Counted from the first letter of the stretch, positions 1 through 6,671 are shown. The stretch is DNA of 16,568 nucleotides from Verrucomicrobiota bacterium (GCA_003217835.1 QHMQ01000044.1:1-16568), one strand, 5' to 3'. Numbers and translations: made by a program. Notes: generated from the letters alone by a model not told the origin.

Positions 1-1
1 T

Positions 2-1858
2 CGCGAATACTGCCCGGTCGGACAGCTGCTCCCTGGAATGTCCTACCTCGTAAGGCGGTTGCTTGAGAACACGTCCAATGAAGGATTTTTGCGCGCAAAA
101 TTTTCCGAGAATGTCTCCGCGGCGGAATTGCTGCGCGATCCAAAGGAACTCGTCAGGCAAAATCGCGCCAACCTCCCCGAGGCGACAATCCCGACTATCG
201 CCGAAGATCGACATCCTAAAAATGGCGCTTCCATTGAATCTCCGCCTGGCGATATTTACGAAAACTCACCGCTTGTGAATTTCGTTTATCAAGAGATTCA
301 GGAAAAAATGCGCACCGCATTGCGTGAAGCGCGCAATCGCTTCGGTGAAAAATATCCACTGGTGATCGGCGGAGAAAAGGTTTGGACGGACAAACTTACG
401 CCTTCAGTTAACCCCAGTGCGCCGAAAGAGATCGTCGGTTACGTGGCGGAAGCGGGAATTCCGGAGGCTGAGCGCGCCGTCAAAGCTGCCCGGGCCGCAT
501 TTGATAAATGGAGCCGGACTCCCTTTGAGGAGCGAGCCCGCTTGCTTGAAGGCGCGGCGGCGATCATGGACCGGAGGCGTTACGAACTTTCCGCGCTTGA
601 GGTTTTCGAAGTCGGCAAACCGTGGGCCGAAGCAGATGGCGACATTCGCGAGGCGATAGATTTTTGCCGTTTTTATGCGGAGAGAATGCGGCAGATCGGG
701 CGACCGCGGCTAACCCAGCATGTTCCCGGCGAAGAAAGCTATCAGCATTATTGGCCGCGCGGCGTCGCGCTCGTAATTGCGCCATGGAATTTTCCGATCG
801 CCATTCTTTGCGGGATGGTTTCCGCCGCCTTGGTCACTGGCAACACCGTGATCATGAAGCCGTCTGAGCAATCGATCGTCTGCGGCGCGATGCTCATGCA
901 GATTTTCGAGGAAGCCGGTGTGCCGCCCGGTGTCTTGAATTTTTTATCGGGCCGCGGCTCGGTCATCGGAGCGCACCTCGTCGATCACAAAGATGTCGAT
1001 CTTATCGCGTTCACCGGCTCACGCGAAGTCGGGCTGAGGATTTGGGAGTCGGCTGGGATAACGCGTCCCGGTCAGCGGGAGCTGAAGCATGTCATTTGTG
1101 AGATGGGTGGCAAGAATCCCGTGATCATCGATTCCGATGCCGATCTCGATGAAGCGATTGTCGATTCAATTTATTCCGCGTTCGGTTATCAGGGACAGAA
1201 ATGCTCGGCTCTTTCCCGCCTCATCCTTCTCGAGGAAAATTACGACCGCGTGATGGAGCGTTTGCTTTCTGCAGCGGGGAGTTTGCGGGTTGGCAATCCG
1301 GAGGAGCCTGGGATGATGGTTGGTCCGGTAATCGATGAGGCCGCTTACAAACGCATCCAAGAGTACATCGAGATTGGTAAAAGCGAGGCGACCCTCGCCT
1401 ATCAGGCGAAGGAAGTGCCGCCGGAAGGCTACTTCATTCCGCCGACAATTTTCAGCGGCGTGAAGCCAAACATGCGAATCGCGCGCGAGGAGATTTTCGG
1501 CCCTGTCCTAAGCGTTATCAAAGTGCGTGATCTCGATGAAGCGTTCGAGGTCGCGAACGGCACTGATTACGCCCTTACCGCTGGATTTTTCTCGCGCAGC
1601 CCCGCCGATATTGATCGCGCCAAAGCCGAGATTGAGGCGGGCAACGTTTACATCAATCGCTCGTGCACAGGCGCCGTTGTCGGGCGACATCCGTTTGGCG
1701 GATTCAAAATGAGCGGCGGAGGCACCAAAGCCGGTGGCGCCGATTATCTCCTCCAGTTTTTATTGCCGCGCGTCGTTACCGAAAATGTCACGCGCCATGG
1801 CCTTGCCCCCGAAGAAACACCGGAATATCGCGACGAATTTCTCTGGCCGCAGCGATAG
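2..1858 (+). CDS. putA: Bifunctional proline dehydrogenase / L-glutamate gamma-semialdehyde (P5C) dehydrogenase, 5'-truncated by the window edge
   Basis: Oxidises proline to glutamate: a flavin-dependent proline dehydrogenase makes P5C and an NAD-dependent aldehyde dehydrogenase converts its open form to glutamate. The frame is open from base 2, before the first ATG at 38, and reads REYCPVGQLLPG into MSYLVRRLLENTSN. That is the end of the proline dehydrogenase barrel, whose paired arginines bind the proline carboxylate in this family. Numbering from the ATG at 38, the aldehyde dehydrogenase domain covers about 95-590: APWNFPIAI (248-256), FTGSREVG (325-332), catalytic Glu in HVICEMGG (E355), nucleophile Cys in GYQGQKCS (C389), and a C-terminal HPFGGFKMSGGGTKAGG stretch. 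The linker (about 25-95) is ordinary for two-domain PutA. No DNA-binding domain can be judged because the N-terminus is outside the window. The only alternative is a stand-alone pruA, which the upstream frame argues against. Confidence 0.95.
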   Translation, partial: REYCPVGQLLPGMSYLVRRLLENTSNEGFLRAKFSENVSAAELLRDPKELVRQNRANLPEATIPTIAEDRHPKNGASIESPPGDIYENSPLVNFVYQEIQEKMRTALREARNRFGEKYPLVIGGEKVWTDKLTPSVNPSAPKEIVGYVAEAGIPEAERAVKAARAAFDKWSRTPFEERARLLEGAAAIMDRRRYELSALEVFEVGKPWAEADGDIREAIDFCRFYAERMRQIGRPRLTQHVPGEESYQHYWPRGVALVIAPWNFPIAILCGMVSAALVTGNTVIMKPSEQSIVCGAMLMQIFEEAGVPPGVLNFLSGRGSVIGAHLVDHKDVDLIAFTGSREVGLRIWESAGITRPGQRELKHVICEMGGKNPVIIDSDADLDEAIVDSIYSAFGYQGQKCSALSRLILLEENYDRVMERLLSAAGSLRVGNPEEPGMMVGPVIDEAAYKRIQEYIEIGKSEATLAYQAKEVPPEGYFIPPTIFSGVKPNMRIAREEIFGPVLSVIKVRDLDEAFEVANGTDYALTAGFFSRSPADIDRAKAEIEAGNVYINRSCTGAVVGRHPFGGFKMSGGGTKAGGADYLLQFLLPRVVTENVTRHGLAPEETPEYRDEFLWPQR

Positions 1859-1901
1859 GCGCGAGGGAGATCGATATTGATTTAGATCGACCACGATTCA
1901 G

Positions 1902-2279
1902 CTAGGGCCGGCCTTTACTGAGCAATTTCACGACGGTGATCATCATGTAGATCACCGGCCAGGCTGACGCCACGACCACCACGCCAAATACCGCCATTTC
2001 TTTGGCCCGTTCTCGCGCCGATTCGATCATGAATTCGCGACTTAAATTGTAAAAAGTCCGAAATTCCGATCGGTCCTCCCCATCAAATGAGGACGAATAC
2101 CCCCGCCAGCCGCCAGTCCCTGAATGAAAGAAGTAATCGGTCTGCGGAAATCGCCTCTTATCGGCAGCGGAGTGAAACATCGGTTTCATCGCCTGTGACC
2201 ACAGCTTGGATCGTTCCAGCGAAAGATGCCACATTACCTGCGAATGAAAAGCGGCAGATCTGATCAGCGATTCATCCAA
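1902..2279 (-). CDS. Small hypothetical protein with a C-terminal membrane helix
   Basis: I do not recognise this 125-residue protein. One strong hydrophobic segment lies near the C-terminus (about residues 95-120, MAVFGVVVVASAWPVIYMMI), followed by a short basic tail, so a tail-anchored membrane protein is likely. The first ~90 residues are polar and aromatic-rich with no motif I know. The outer start is a TTG at 2279 that overlaps the end of the upstream hydrolase remnant by 16 bases, which would suit translational coupling. The first ATG in frame is at 2234 (MWHLSL) and is a fair alternative start. Neither has a good ribosome-binding site. It is last in the minus-strand group and converges on putA. 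Real coding status is likely but unproven. Confidence 0.5.
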   Translation of the reverse strand: MDESLIRSAAFHSQVMWHLSLERSKLWSQAMKPMFHSAADKRRFPQTDYFFHSGTGGWRGYSSSFDGEDRSEFRTFYNLSREFMIESARERAKEMAVFGVVVVASAWPVIYMMITVVKLLSKGRP

Positions 2280-2743
2280 TCGACGATCTTGTCGTGCCCG
2301 GCGTCGAGCACGCTCACGTGGCCGGCACCGTCGATGGCAAAGAATTCCACAAACGGAAATTCACGGGCGAGCTCGCCGCCCATCTCGACGGGAATATCGT
2401 TATCAGCCGTGCCATGAAAGATTCCGATTCGCGCCTTCGGGTTGTGCCTGGCAATTCGGGAAAGATTTTCCCGGTTATCGTAGTTTTCGCGAAGTAATCG
2501 CGCCAATTCCCGCCCAACTACCCTCGCCGCTTCTTCGCGCAACGTCGTAAAAGACGCGATGGCCACCACCCGTTCGACCCGATGACGCGCGGCAAAATCG
2601 AGCGCGACCGCCGCGCCTAACGAATGCCCCGCGTGCTGCCGAAAGAAAAGAAACGAAGGAACCGCGAGCGCCAAGAAGAAGAACCCAATCGGAATGCAAA
2701 ACCAGCATGCCGCAATTCGCCTTTGACCACGTTCACGAGGCAT
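2264..2743 (-). pseudogene. Truncated alpha/beta hydrolase, missing the N-terminal half of the fold
   Basis: The C-terminal half is a clear serine alpha/beta hydrolase. Numbering from the ATG at 2743 there is a nucleophile elbow GHSLG (Ser41), an acidic site in HGTADNDIPV (Asp114) and a histidine in GAGHVSVLD (His142). These make a plausible Ser-Asp-His triad. Only 40 residues precede GHSLG, and they are a basic stretch plus a hydrophobic segment (IAACWFCIPIGFFFLALAV). A normal member has roughly 90-120 residues there, including the oxyanion-hole HG motif and several core strands. I found no lost N-terminus in the other frames between here and the lipoprotein gene at 2869. An in-frame internal deletion joining a membrane anchor to the elbow is the simplest reading. 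A TTG at 2764 would add seven residues. It may still be translated but probably cannot fold as an active esterase. Confidence 0.6.
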
Positions 2744-2779
2744 TTCGTGATCAAGAAGATACAATCAATGCGATGGCGC

Positions 2780-2811
2780 AAATCGATGCCGCTAATATGG
2801 AACATCGATTT
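2780..2811. repeat. Perfect 9-bp inverted repeat with a 14-nt loop
   Basis: AAATCGATG at 2780-2788 is matched by CATCGATTT at 2803-2811. It lies downstream of the lipoprotein stop on the minus strand and just upstream of the hydrolase remnant. A second small hairpin, TGCCA/TGGCA around GTCC, follows at 2818-2831. Neither is followed by a strong T-tract in either direction, so a terminator is possible but not shown. The rest of 2744-2868 holds nothing else I can identify. Confidence 0.4.
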
Positions 2812-2868
2812 ATTCGATGCCAGTCCTGGCACGAATTCAACGCAGCGCGCCGGAAAACTGCGACGAAT

Positions 2869-3234
2869 TCATTGCCAATGACCGGCAATCCAGACCCAGC
2901 CGCCGGCCCTACGCACCCAGTGGCCTTCAACCCACACATTCCTCGGACTTGGGCGTGTGACCCAAGTGCCGGGAACCCATTCGTAGCCTGCTCCGGTCCA
3001 ACGCCAGTAACCGCGCGTCCAGGCGTACGCAGGCCCGGGTGAAACTGTTTGTGCTTCGACCCGAACGGCCGGCGGGGGCTGAGTCACAACAACCTCGCGC
3101 GCGACAGGCCGCGTACCCGGGCCCGTCGTCGTAACCTCTTGCGTAGTAGTCGTCGTTGTCACTGTCGTTGGTTCCTCAGCACAACCGACGAAGAAAAATG
3201 GGGCCAGCGCAAATGCATAAACACCTTTTCTCAT
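2869..3234 (-). CDS. Putative outer-membrane lipoprotein with YxWxxGxW repeats
   Basis: A 121-residue lipoprotein of unknown function. The N-terminus MRKGVYAFALAPFFFVGC is a lipoprotein signal peptide with the acylated cysteine at position 18. A threonine-rich linker (22-37) follows, then a proline-rich stretch, then four tandem aromatic motifs: AWTRGYW (71-77), YEWVPGTW (84-91), VWVEGHW (100-106) and VWIAGHW (114-120). Such WxxGxW repeats occur in small secreted or envelope proteins annotated as YXWGXW or BcpO-related; their role is unclear. The start is firm: AGGAGG at 3240-3245 lies five bases from the ATG, the only canonical Shine-Dalgarno I see in the window. It is transcribed away from rsmI, from the region holding the large inverted repeat at 3252-3339. 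Confidence 0.85.
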   Translation of the reverse strand: MRKGVYAFALAPFFFVGCAEEPTTVTTTTTTQEVTTTGPGTRPVAREVVVTQPPPAVRVEAQTVSPGPAYAWTRGYWRWTGAGYEWVPGTWVTRPSPRNVWVEGHWVRRAGGWVWIAGHWQ

Positions 3235-3239
3235 ATAAA

Positions 3240-3245
3240 CCTCCT
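3240..3245 (-). promoter_or_regulatory. Canonical Shine-Dalgarno for the lipoprotein gene
   Basis: The minus strand reads AGGAGG, five bases before the ATG at 3234. This fixes the start of the lipoprotein and stands out because nearly every other gene here lacks such a site. Confidence 0.8.
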
Positions 3246-3251
3246 CGCCAT

Positions 3252-3339
3252 GAATTCGTTTTGCACCGCCCTATCGGCTTTGTTGGAATTGGTGATAACG
3301 ATTTTTCTCTACGCGCAATCGATAGCGGAAAACGAATTC
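3252..3339. repeat. Long bulged inverted repeat in a divergent promoter region
   Basis: The outer arms GAATTCGTTTT (3252-3262) and AAAACGAATTC (3329-3339) are perfect 11-bp complements. Continuing inward, CCGC and TATCG on the left pair with CGATAGCGG on the right once two small left-arm bulges (GCA and CC) are allowed. About 20 base pairs therefore match, around a loop of roughly 43 bases. It fills most of the 122 bases between the lipoprotein start (3234) and the rsmI start (3357), so it must overlap promoters or leaders. A miniature mobile-element remnant, a cruciform or a structured leader are all possible. I see no clear target-site duplication. Confidence 0.6.
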
Positions 3340-3354
3340 TGATCCGATGATCAG
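3339..3354 (+). promoter_or_regulatory. Hairpin immediately before the rsmI start codon
   Basis: CTGATC and GATCAG form a 6-bp stem around a CGAT loop, two bases before the rsmI ATG at 3357. In the mRNA it would occupy the ribosome-binding region and could limit translation. No function is shown. Confidence 0.35.
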
Positions 3355-3356
3355 GG

Positions 3357-4019
3357 ATGCTTTACGTTGTCGCGACCCCAATCGGTAACCTTTCCGACAT
3401 CACACTTCGCGCGCTCGACGTGTTGAAATCAGTCGATGTGATCGCAGCGGAAGACACGCGTCACTCCGGCATCTTGCTAAAGCGGTTCGAAATCAAGAAA
3501 CCGCTCGTCAGTTATCACGAGCACAATGAAGCCATGCGCACCGCGCAGCTCATGGAGCGACTCGGGGCAGGCGAAAACATCGCCCTTATTACCGACGCCG
3601 GAACGCCCGGAGTCTCGGATCCAGGTTCGCGATTGATTCGTGAATGCATCAGACGCGAGCTGCCATTCACAATCATTCCGGGACCGTCGTCGATCCTGAC
3701 CGCCCTCGTTGGTTCGGGATTCTCGAGCCAGAAATTTTTCTTCGCTGGATTTCTCCCAGTCAAAAGCGGACAGCGCGAACGTGAGTTGGACGCAGCCGCC
3801 GAACGCGACGAAACGACGATTTTTTTTGAATCCCCATATCGCCTCGCGAAAACGCTCAAAGCCTGCATGGACATCATGCCAGCTCGCCAACTCTGCGTTG
3901 CCCGCGAGCTCACCAAAAAATTCGAGGAATTCCGGCGCGGTACTGCCAGCGAGCTTCTCGCGCACTACGAAGCGTACCCCCCGAAAGGCGAGATCGTGCT
4001 CATTGTTTCTGCGCTGTAG
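3357..4019 (+). CDS. rsmI: 16S rRNA (cytidine-1402-2'-O)-methyltransferase
   Basis: RsmI uses S-adenosylmethionine to methylate the ribose 2'-oxygen of C1402 in the decoding centre of 16S rRNA. The protein has the tetrapyrrole-methylase-type fold with family motifs in order: VATPIGNLSDITLRAL (5-20), AAEDTRHSGILL (30-41), LITDAGTPGVSDPG (77-90), IIPGPSSILTALVGSG (106-121) and FFESPYRL (156-163). At 220 residues it covers the catalytic part but is shorter than the E. coli protein (about 286), lacking most of its C-terminal extension. Short forms like this are not rare. The ATG at 3357 begins exactly at the conserved MLYVVATPIGN. It heads a plus-strand series of translation genes, though 151 bases separate it from rplU. 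Confidence 0.96.
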   Translation: MLYVVATPIGNLSDITLRALDVLKSVDVIAAEDTRHSGILLKRFEIKKPLVSYHEHNEAMRTAQLMERLGAGENIALITDAGTPGVSDPGSRLIRECIRRELPFTIIPGPSSILTALVGSGFSSQKFFFAGFLPVKSGQRERELDAAAERDETTIFFESPYRLAKTLKACMDIMPARQLCVARELTKKFEEFRRGTASELLAHYEAYPPKGEIVLIVSAL

Positions 4020-4170
4020 CCGATGTTAAACAAATATGCGGCGTCGCCGCTAGATTGAGCATCGAACAAGGGATTGCTCGATCCACCAGTCCACGTCACC
4101 TTTCCGCTTGTCAAAGCAGCATATCTGTGTGAGTTTGCGCGGCTTTTTCCCCAGAAAATTCTCCCTCATT

Positions 4171-4509
4171 ATGGCTTACGCAGTTATCAAGACCGGTGGA
4201 CGACAGTATCGGGTCTCGGAGGGCGACACGATCGATGTCGATCTTTTGGACGCGGAGGTGGGAAAAGCCACTACGTTTGGCGAGGTGTTATTGCATGCCG
4301 ATGGCGACAAGCTCACGCACGGTGATCCGCTAATCTCTGGCGCGAAGGTGACGGCCGAAGTAGTTGAGCAACGGAAAGATAAAAAAGTCATCGCGTTCAA
4401 ATTCAAACGGCGTAAGGGTTACCATCGCACGGTAGGACATCGGCGAAAGCTAACACGGGTAAAGATCAAAGGAATCAGCATCGGTGGCACGAAATCGAAG
4501 AAGACCTAA
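4171..4509 (+). CDS. rplU: 50S ribosomal protein L21
   Basis: L21 is a small 23S rRNA-binding protein of the large subunit. The product (112 residues) starts MAYAVIKTGGRQYRVSEGD and ends in a basic KFKRRKGYHRTVGHR...VKIKGI block, the standard start and signature of the family. The same frame is open back to a TTG at 4108, but those 21 extra residues do not resemble L21, so the ATG at 4171 is chosen. No Shine-Dalgarno is visible. rpmA follows after 42 bases, the usual rplU-rpmA pair. The 151-base leader from rsmI holds a GCGGC/GCCGC hairpin and a GAGCA/TGCTC hairpin but no promoter I can defend. Confidence 0.97.
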   Translation: MAYAVIKTGGRQYRVSEGDTIDVDLLDAEVGKATTFGEVLLHADGDKLTHGDPLISGAKVTAEVVEQRKDKKVIAFKFKRRKGYHRTVGHRRKLTRVKIKGISIGGTKSKKT

Positions 4510-4542
4510 CGTCGAACATCCAACGCCCAACATCCAACATCG
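4508..4542. repeat. Five tandem heptanucleotides, consensus AACRTCS
   Basis: AACGTCG, AACATCC, AACGCCC, AACATCC and AACATCG run head to tail without spacers. The first unit overlaps the rplU stop codon (4507-4509), and the array ends nine bases before the rpmA ATG. The array therefore fills almost the whole gap between the two ribosomal protein genes. No ribosome-binding site is visible in the short A-rich stretch before rpmA. Confidence 0.7.
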
Positions 4543-4551
4543 AATAGAAAA

Positions 4552-4809
4552 ATGGCTCATAAAAAAGGACAAGGCAGCGTTAAGAACGGGCGTGACAGTG
4601 TCAGCAAGCGACTGGGCGTAAAAAAATTTGGCAGCGAGATGGTTGTTGCTGGCAACATCATTATTCGTCAGCGCGGGACCAAATTTTTGGCTGGGAAAAA
4701 TGTGGGGCTCGGCCGCGATTACACGATTTTTGCGCTGGTGAATGGAAACGTGCGCTTCGATCGCGCTGGCCGCCGGGTAAATGTCGATCCGGTCGCTGCT
4801 GGAAAATAG
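4552..4809 (+). CDS. rpmA: 50S ribosomal protein L27
   Basis: L27 lies near the peptidyl-transferase centre, its N-terminal tail reaching towards the tRNA ends. The 85-residue product begins MAHKKGQGSVKNGRDSVSKRLG and continues through GNIIIRQRGTKFLAGKNVGLGRDYTIFAL, the full family pattern. There is no N-terminal extension of the kind that Firmicutes cleave before assembly. It forms the conserved pair with rplU. The start has no Shine-Dalgarno and is preceded by AATAGAAAA and the heptad array. Confidence 0.97.
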   Translation: MAHKKGQGSVKNGRDSVSKRLGVKKFGSEMVVAGNIIIRQRGTKFLAGKNVGLGRDYTIFALVNGNVRFDRAGRRVNVDPVAAGK

Positions 4810-4864
4810 CCGCTGATTCTACTTTCCGGCTTCGACGACCTTGCGGTATAAACGGATTTCGCCC

Positions 4865-5473
4865 ATGAAATACAATACGTTTATCCTCTTTGGCGCGCCT
4901 GGCAGCGGCAAAGGGACACAAGGTAAAACACTCGGTACGATCCCGCGCTTTTATCATTGCCCGTGTGGAGACGTGTTCCGCTCCATCGACACTCGAACAA
5001 AAGTAGGCAAGGCGTTCCTGGAATACTCGAGTAAGGGACAGCTCGTCCCGGACGACATCACAGTGGAGCTTTGGAAAGAAGCGATCGCTGCGGCAGTGGA
5101 CGCGCACAAATTCAAGCCCGACATCGACATTCTCGTGCTCGATGGTATTCCGCGGAATGTCGGGCAAGCAAAAATCATGGAAGAAATGATTGACGTGAAA
5201 AAAGTCTTTCACCTGGCGTGTCCGAGCCGCGAGACGCTTTTTTCCCGCCTGAAAAAGCGCGCATTGAAAGACAATCGACTCGATGATGCGAACGAAGAGG
5301 TGATCCAACGCCGACTCGACACATACGAAAAGGAATCGAAGCCGGTGCTTTCATATTATCCGAAAGAGATGATCACTGTGGTTGACGCGATTCAGCCGCC
5401 CTCGAAAGTGTTGTTTGATATCCTCGCCAGCATGAACGGCGTGGATGCTCAGCATGAGCCAGCAACAGTTTGA
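4865..5473 (+). CDS. adk: Adenylate kinase-like nucleoside monophosphate kinase, short-LID type
   Basis: Most likely transfers phosphate from ATP to AMP (2 ADP = ATP + AMP); a UMP/CMP kinase is the alternative. Motifs from the ATG at 4865 (202 residues): P-loop FGAPGSGKGTQ (9-19), NMP-binding HCPCGDVFR (31-39) in place of the usual HxSxGDLLR, DGIPRN (93-98) for DGFPRN, and KKRALKDNRLDDANEEVIQRRL (130-151), where the LID is only a short loop. There is no zinc-finger LID of the long bacterial kinases. The two cysteines at 32 and 34 are unusual for the motif. A TTG at 4841 would add eight residues, but the ATG fits the family start. Its 3' end overlaps the next ORF by 20 bases. Confidence 0.85.
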   Translation: MKYNTFILFGAPGSGKGTQGKTLGTIPRFYHCPCGDVFRSIDTRTKVGKAFLEYSSKGQLVPDDITVELWKEAIAAAVDAHKFKPDIDILVLDGIPRNVGQAKIMEEMIDVKKVFHLACPSRETLFSRLKKRALKDNRLDDANEEVIQRRLDTYEKESKPVLSYYPKEMITVVDAIQPPSKVLFDILASMNGVDAQHEPATV

Positions 5474-5699
5474 AAATTTCACTGCCTCGAGCCTCTATTG
5501 CGAGAAGTGTAAAACCGCGATGCCGGTGCGCGAGCGGTTGCTTTTAGTCCTGCCTGACCGCGAGATTTTCGATTATCTTTGTGCCGGTTGTGGATCGTCG
5601 GTCGGCCAGCGCGAGGTCACTGCTGGCGATAGATTGACGGCGCAGGCAATGGCCAGGCGGCGTCCGCGGCGCGCGTCCACGCAAACGCTTCTTCATTAA
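5454..5699 (+). CDS. Small zinc-ribbon protein of unknown function
   Basis: An 81-residue ORF (84 if it starts at the ATG at 5445) with two CxxC knuckles, YCEKC (16-19) and LCAGC (43-46), about 24 residues apart. This is the layout of a four-cysteine zinc ribbon. The C-terminal tail is rich in arginine (ARRRPRRAS). I cannot name a family. It overlaps the end of the kinase gene by 20 bases and ends six bases before fmt, so it looks translationally coupled inside the cluster. A nucleic-acid or ribosome-linked role would suit the fold and neighbours, but that is inference only. Confidence 0.7.
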   Translation: MSQQQFENFTASSLYCEKCKTAMPVRERLLLVLPDREIFDYLCAGCGSSVGQREVTAGDRLTAQAMARRRPRRASTQTLLH

Positions 5700-5705
5700 G
5701 GAACG

Positions 5706-6644
5706 ATGCGAGTCGTCTTCATCGGCACAGGCGAAATCGGCGCGCCGACGCTGCACGCTTTGCTGCGATCGAAAGAACATCAACTCGCGGCAGTCGTCAC
5801 ACAGCCGAACAAACCGGCTGGGCGCGACCAACGCATTAAGCCACCACCGATTAAAAAGGCGCTTGCCGGAGCGAAGATACCGACCTTGCAACCAGCGCGG
5901 ATTAAAGATCGACAATCAATCGAGGAGATCAGTGCCCTGGCGCCGGAGGTGATCGTCGTCATGGCTTACGGACAAATCTTGCCGCAGGGGGTCCTTGGGA
6001 TTCCCCGCGTCGCTTGTTTGAACTTGCATGCGTCGTTGCTCCCACGACATCGCGGCGCGGCACCCATTCAAACCGCAATTGCATCCGGCGACTTCGAGAC
6101 AGGAATTACGGTCATGTACATGGATGAAGGTCTCGATACGGGCGATATTTTATTGCAGCGCAAGATCGACATCTTGCCGACGGATACCGGCGGGTCGCTG
6201 CACGATCGGCTGGCACAAATTGCCCCGGACGCGTTGCTCGAATCTTTGCAACTGCTTGGGAAAAAAATTGCGCCGCGCGTCCCCCAGAATAATACGCTCG
6301 CCACGTATGCGCCGAAATTGAATCGCGATGACGGCAAAATCGATTGGGCGGAACGCGCCGAGGTGATCGAAAGGAAAGTTCGTGCGTTCAATCCATGGCC
6401 GGGAGCGTTTACGACCGTTGCGGCAAAATTGGGCAAGCCGCGTAATTTAAAAATATTTTCTGCATCAATTGTCGACCTTGCGGCCGAACCGGGCGAAATA
6501 TTGCAGACAGAGGAGCAAGGTCTGGTGATTGCAGCAAGTGACCGCGCCCTTTCGTTGGAAGAGGTGCAGCCTGAAGGGAAGCGGCGGATGACGTCGGCAG
6601 AATTCTTACGCGGATTTGATGTGGCATCGGCACCTTGCCGATGA
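5706..6644 (+). CDS. fmt: Methionyl-tRNA formyltransferase
   Basis: Transfers a formyl group from 10-formyltetrahydrofolate to Met-tRNA of the initiator type. The 312-residue product has the N-terminal formyltransferase domain with the catalytic triad of the family: Asn106 and His108 in LNLHASLLPRHRGAAP, and Asp144 in EGLDTGDILL. The C-terminal tRNA-binding domain starts near KIDWAERAEVIERKVRAFNPWPGA. The ATG at 5706 matches the conserved MRVVFIGTGEIGAP and has AGGA a few bases upstream. The last seven codons (VASAPCR) and the TGA are encoded by the left arm of the hairpin repeat at 6621-6671, so the natural C-terminus was probably replaced or extended by that element. pyrH starts 78 bases later. 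Confidence 0.96.
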   Translation: MRVVFIGTGEIGAPTLHALLRSKEHQLAAVVTQPNKPAGRDQRIKPPPIKKALAGAKIPTLQPARIKDRQSIEEISALAPEVIVVMAYGQILPQGVLGIPRVACLNLHASLLPRHRGAAPIQTAIASGDFETGITVMYMDEGLDTGDILLQRKIDILPTDTGGSLHDRLAQIAPDALLESLQLLGKKIAPRVPQNNTLATYAPKLNRDDGKIDWAERAEVIERKVRAFNPWPGAFTTVAAKLGKPRNLKIFSASIVDLAAEPGEILQTEEQGLVIAASDRALSLEEVQPEGKRRMTSAEFLRGFDVASAPCR

Positions 6645-6671
6645 ATTCATGGGGCGGGGAGCCCATGCCAC
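6621..6671. repeat. REPIN-like double hairpin across the fmt stop codon
   Basis: Two near-identical ~25-base units face each other. The left unit GTGGCATCGGCACCTTGCC is followed by GATGAA. The right unit, read on the other strand, is GTGGCATGGGCTCCCCGCC followed by CCATGAA. Each folds by itself (CATCGGC/GCCGATG with loop ACCTT; CATGGG/CCCATG), and the outer ends GTGGCAT (6621-6627) and ATGCCAC (6665-6671) pair as well. The centre is the palindrome ATGAATTCAT. This is the architecture of REP doublets (REPINs). No second copy or REP-associated transposase is in this window. Confidence 0.7.

Noticed and set aside
3477..3965. A 162-codon open frame opposite rsmI.
   Set aside because: Antisense to a well-conserved gene and with no family features.
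4020..4170. A possible ribosomal-protein leader or promoter before rplU (TTGTCA at 4108-4113).
   Set aside because: No -10 at suitable spacing; the two small hairpins here are too weak to call a regulatory leader.
4661..5308. A 215-codon open frame on the minus strand opposite rpmA and the kinase gene.
   Set aside because: Fully antisense to two clear genes and without recognisable motifs.
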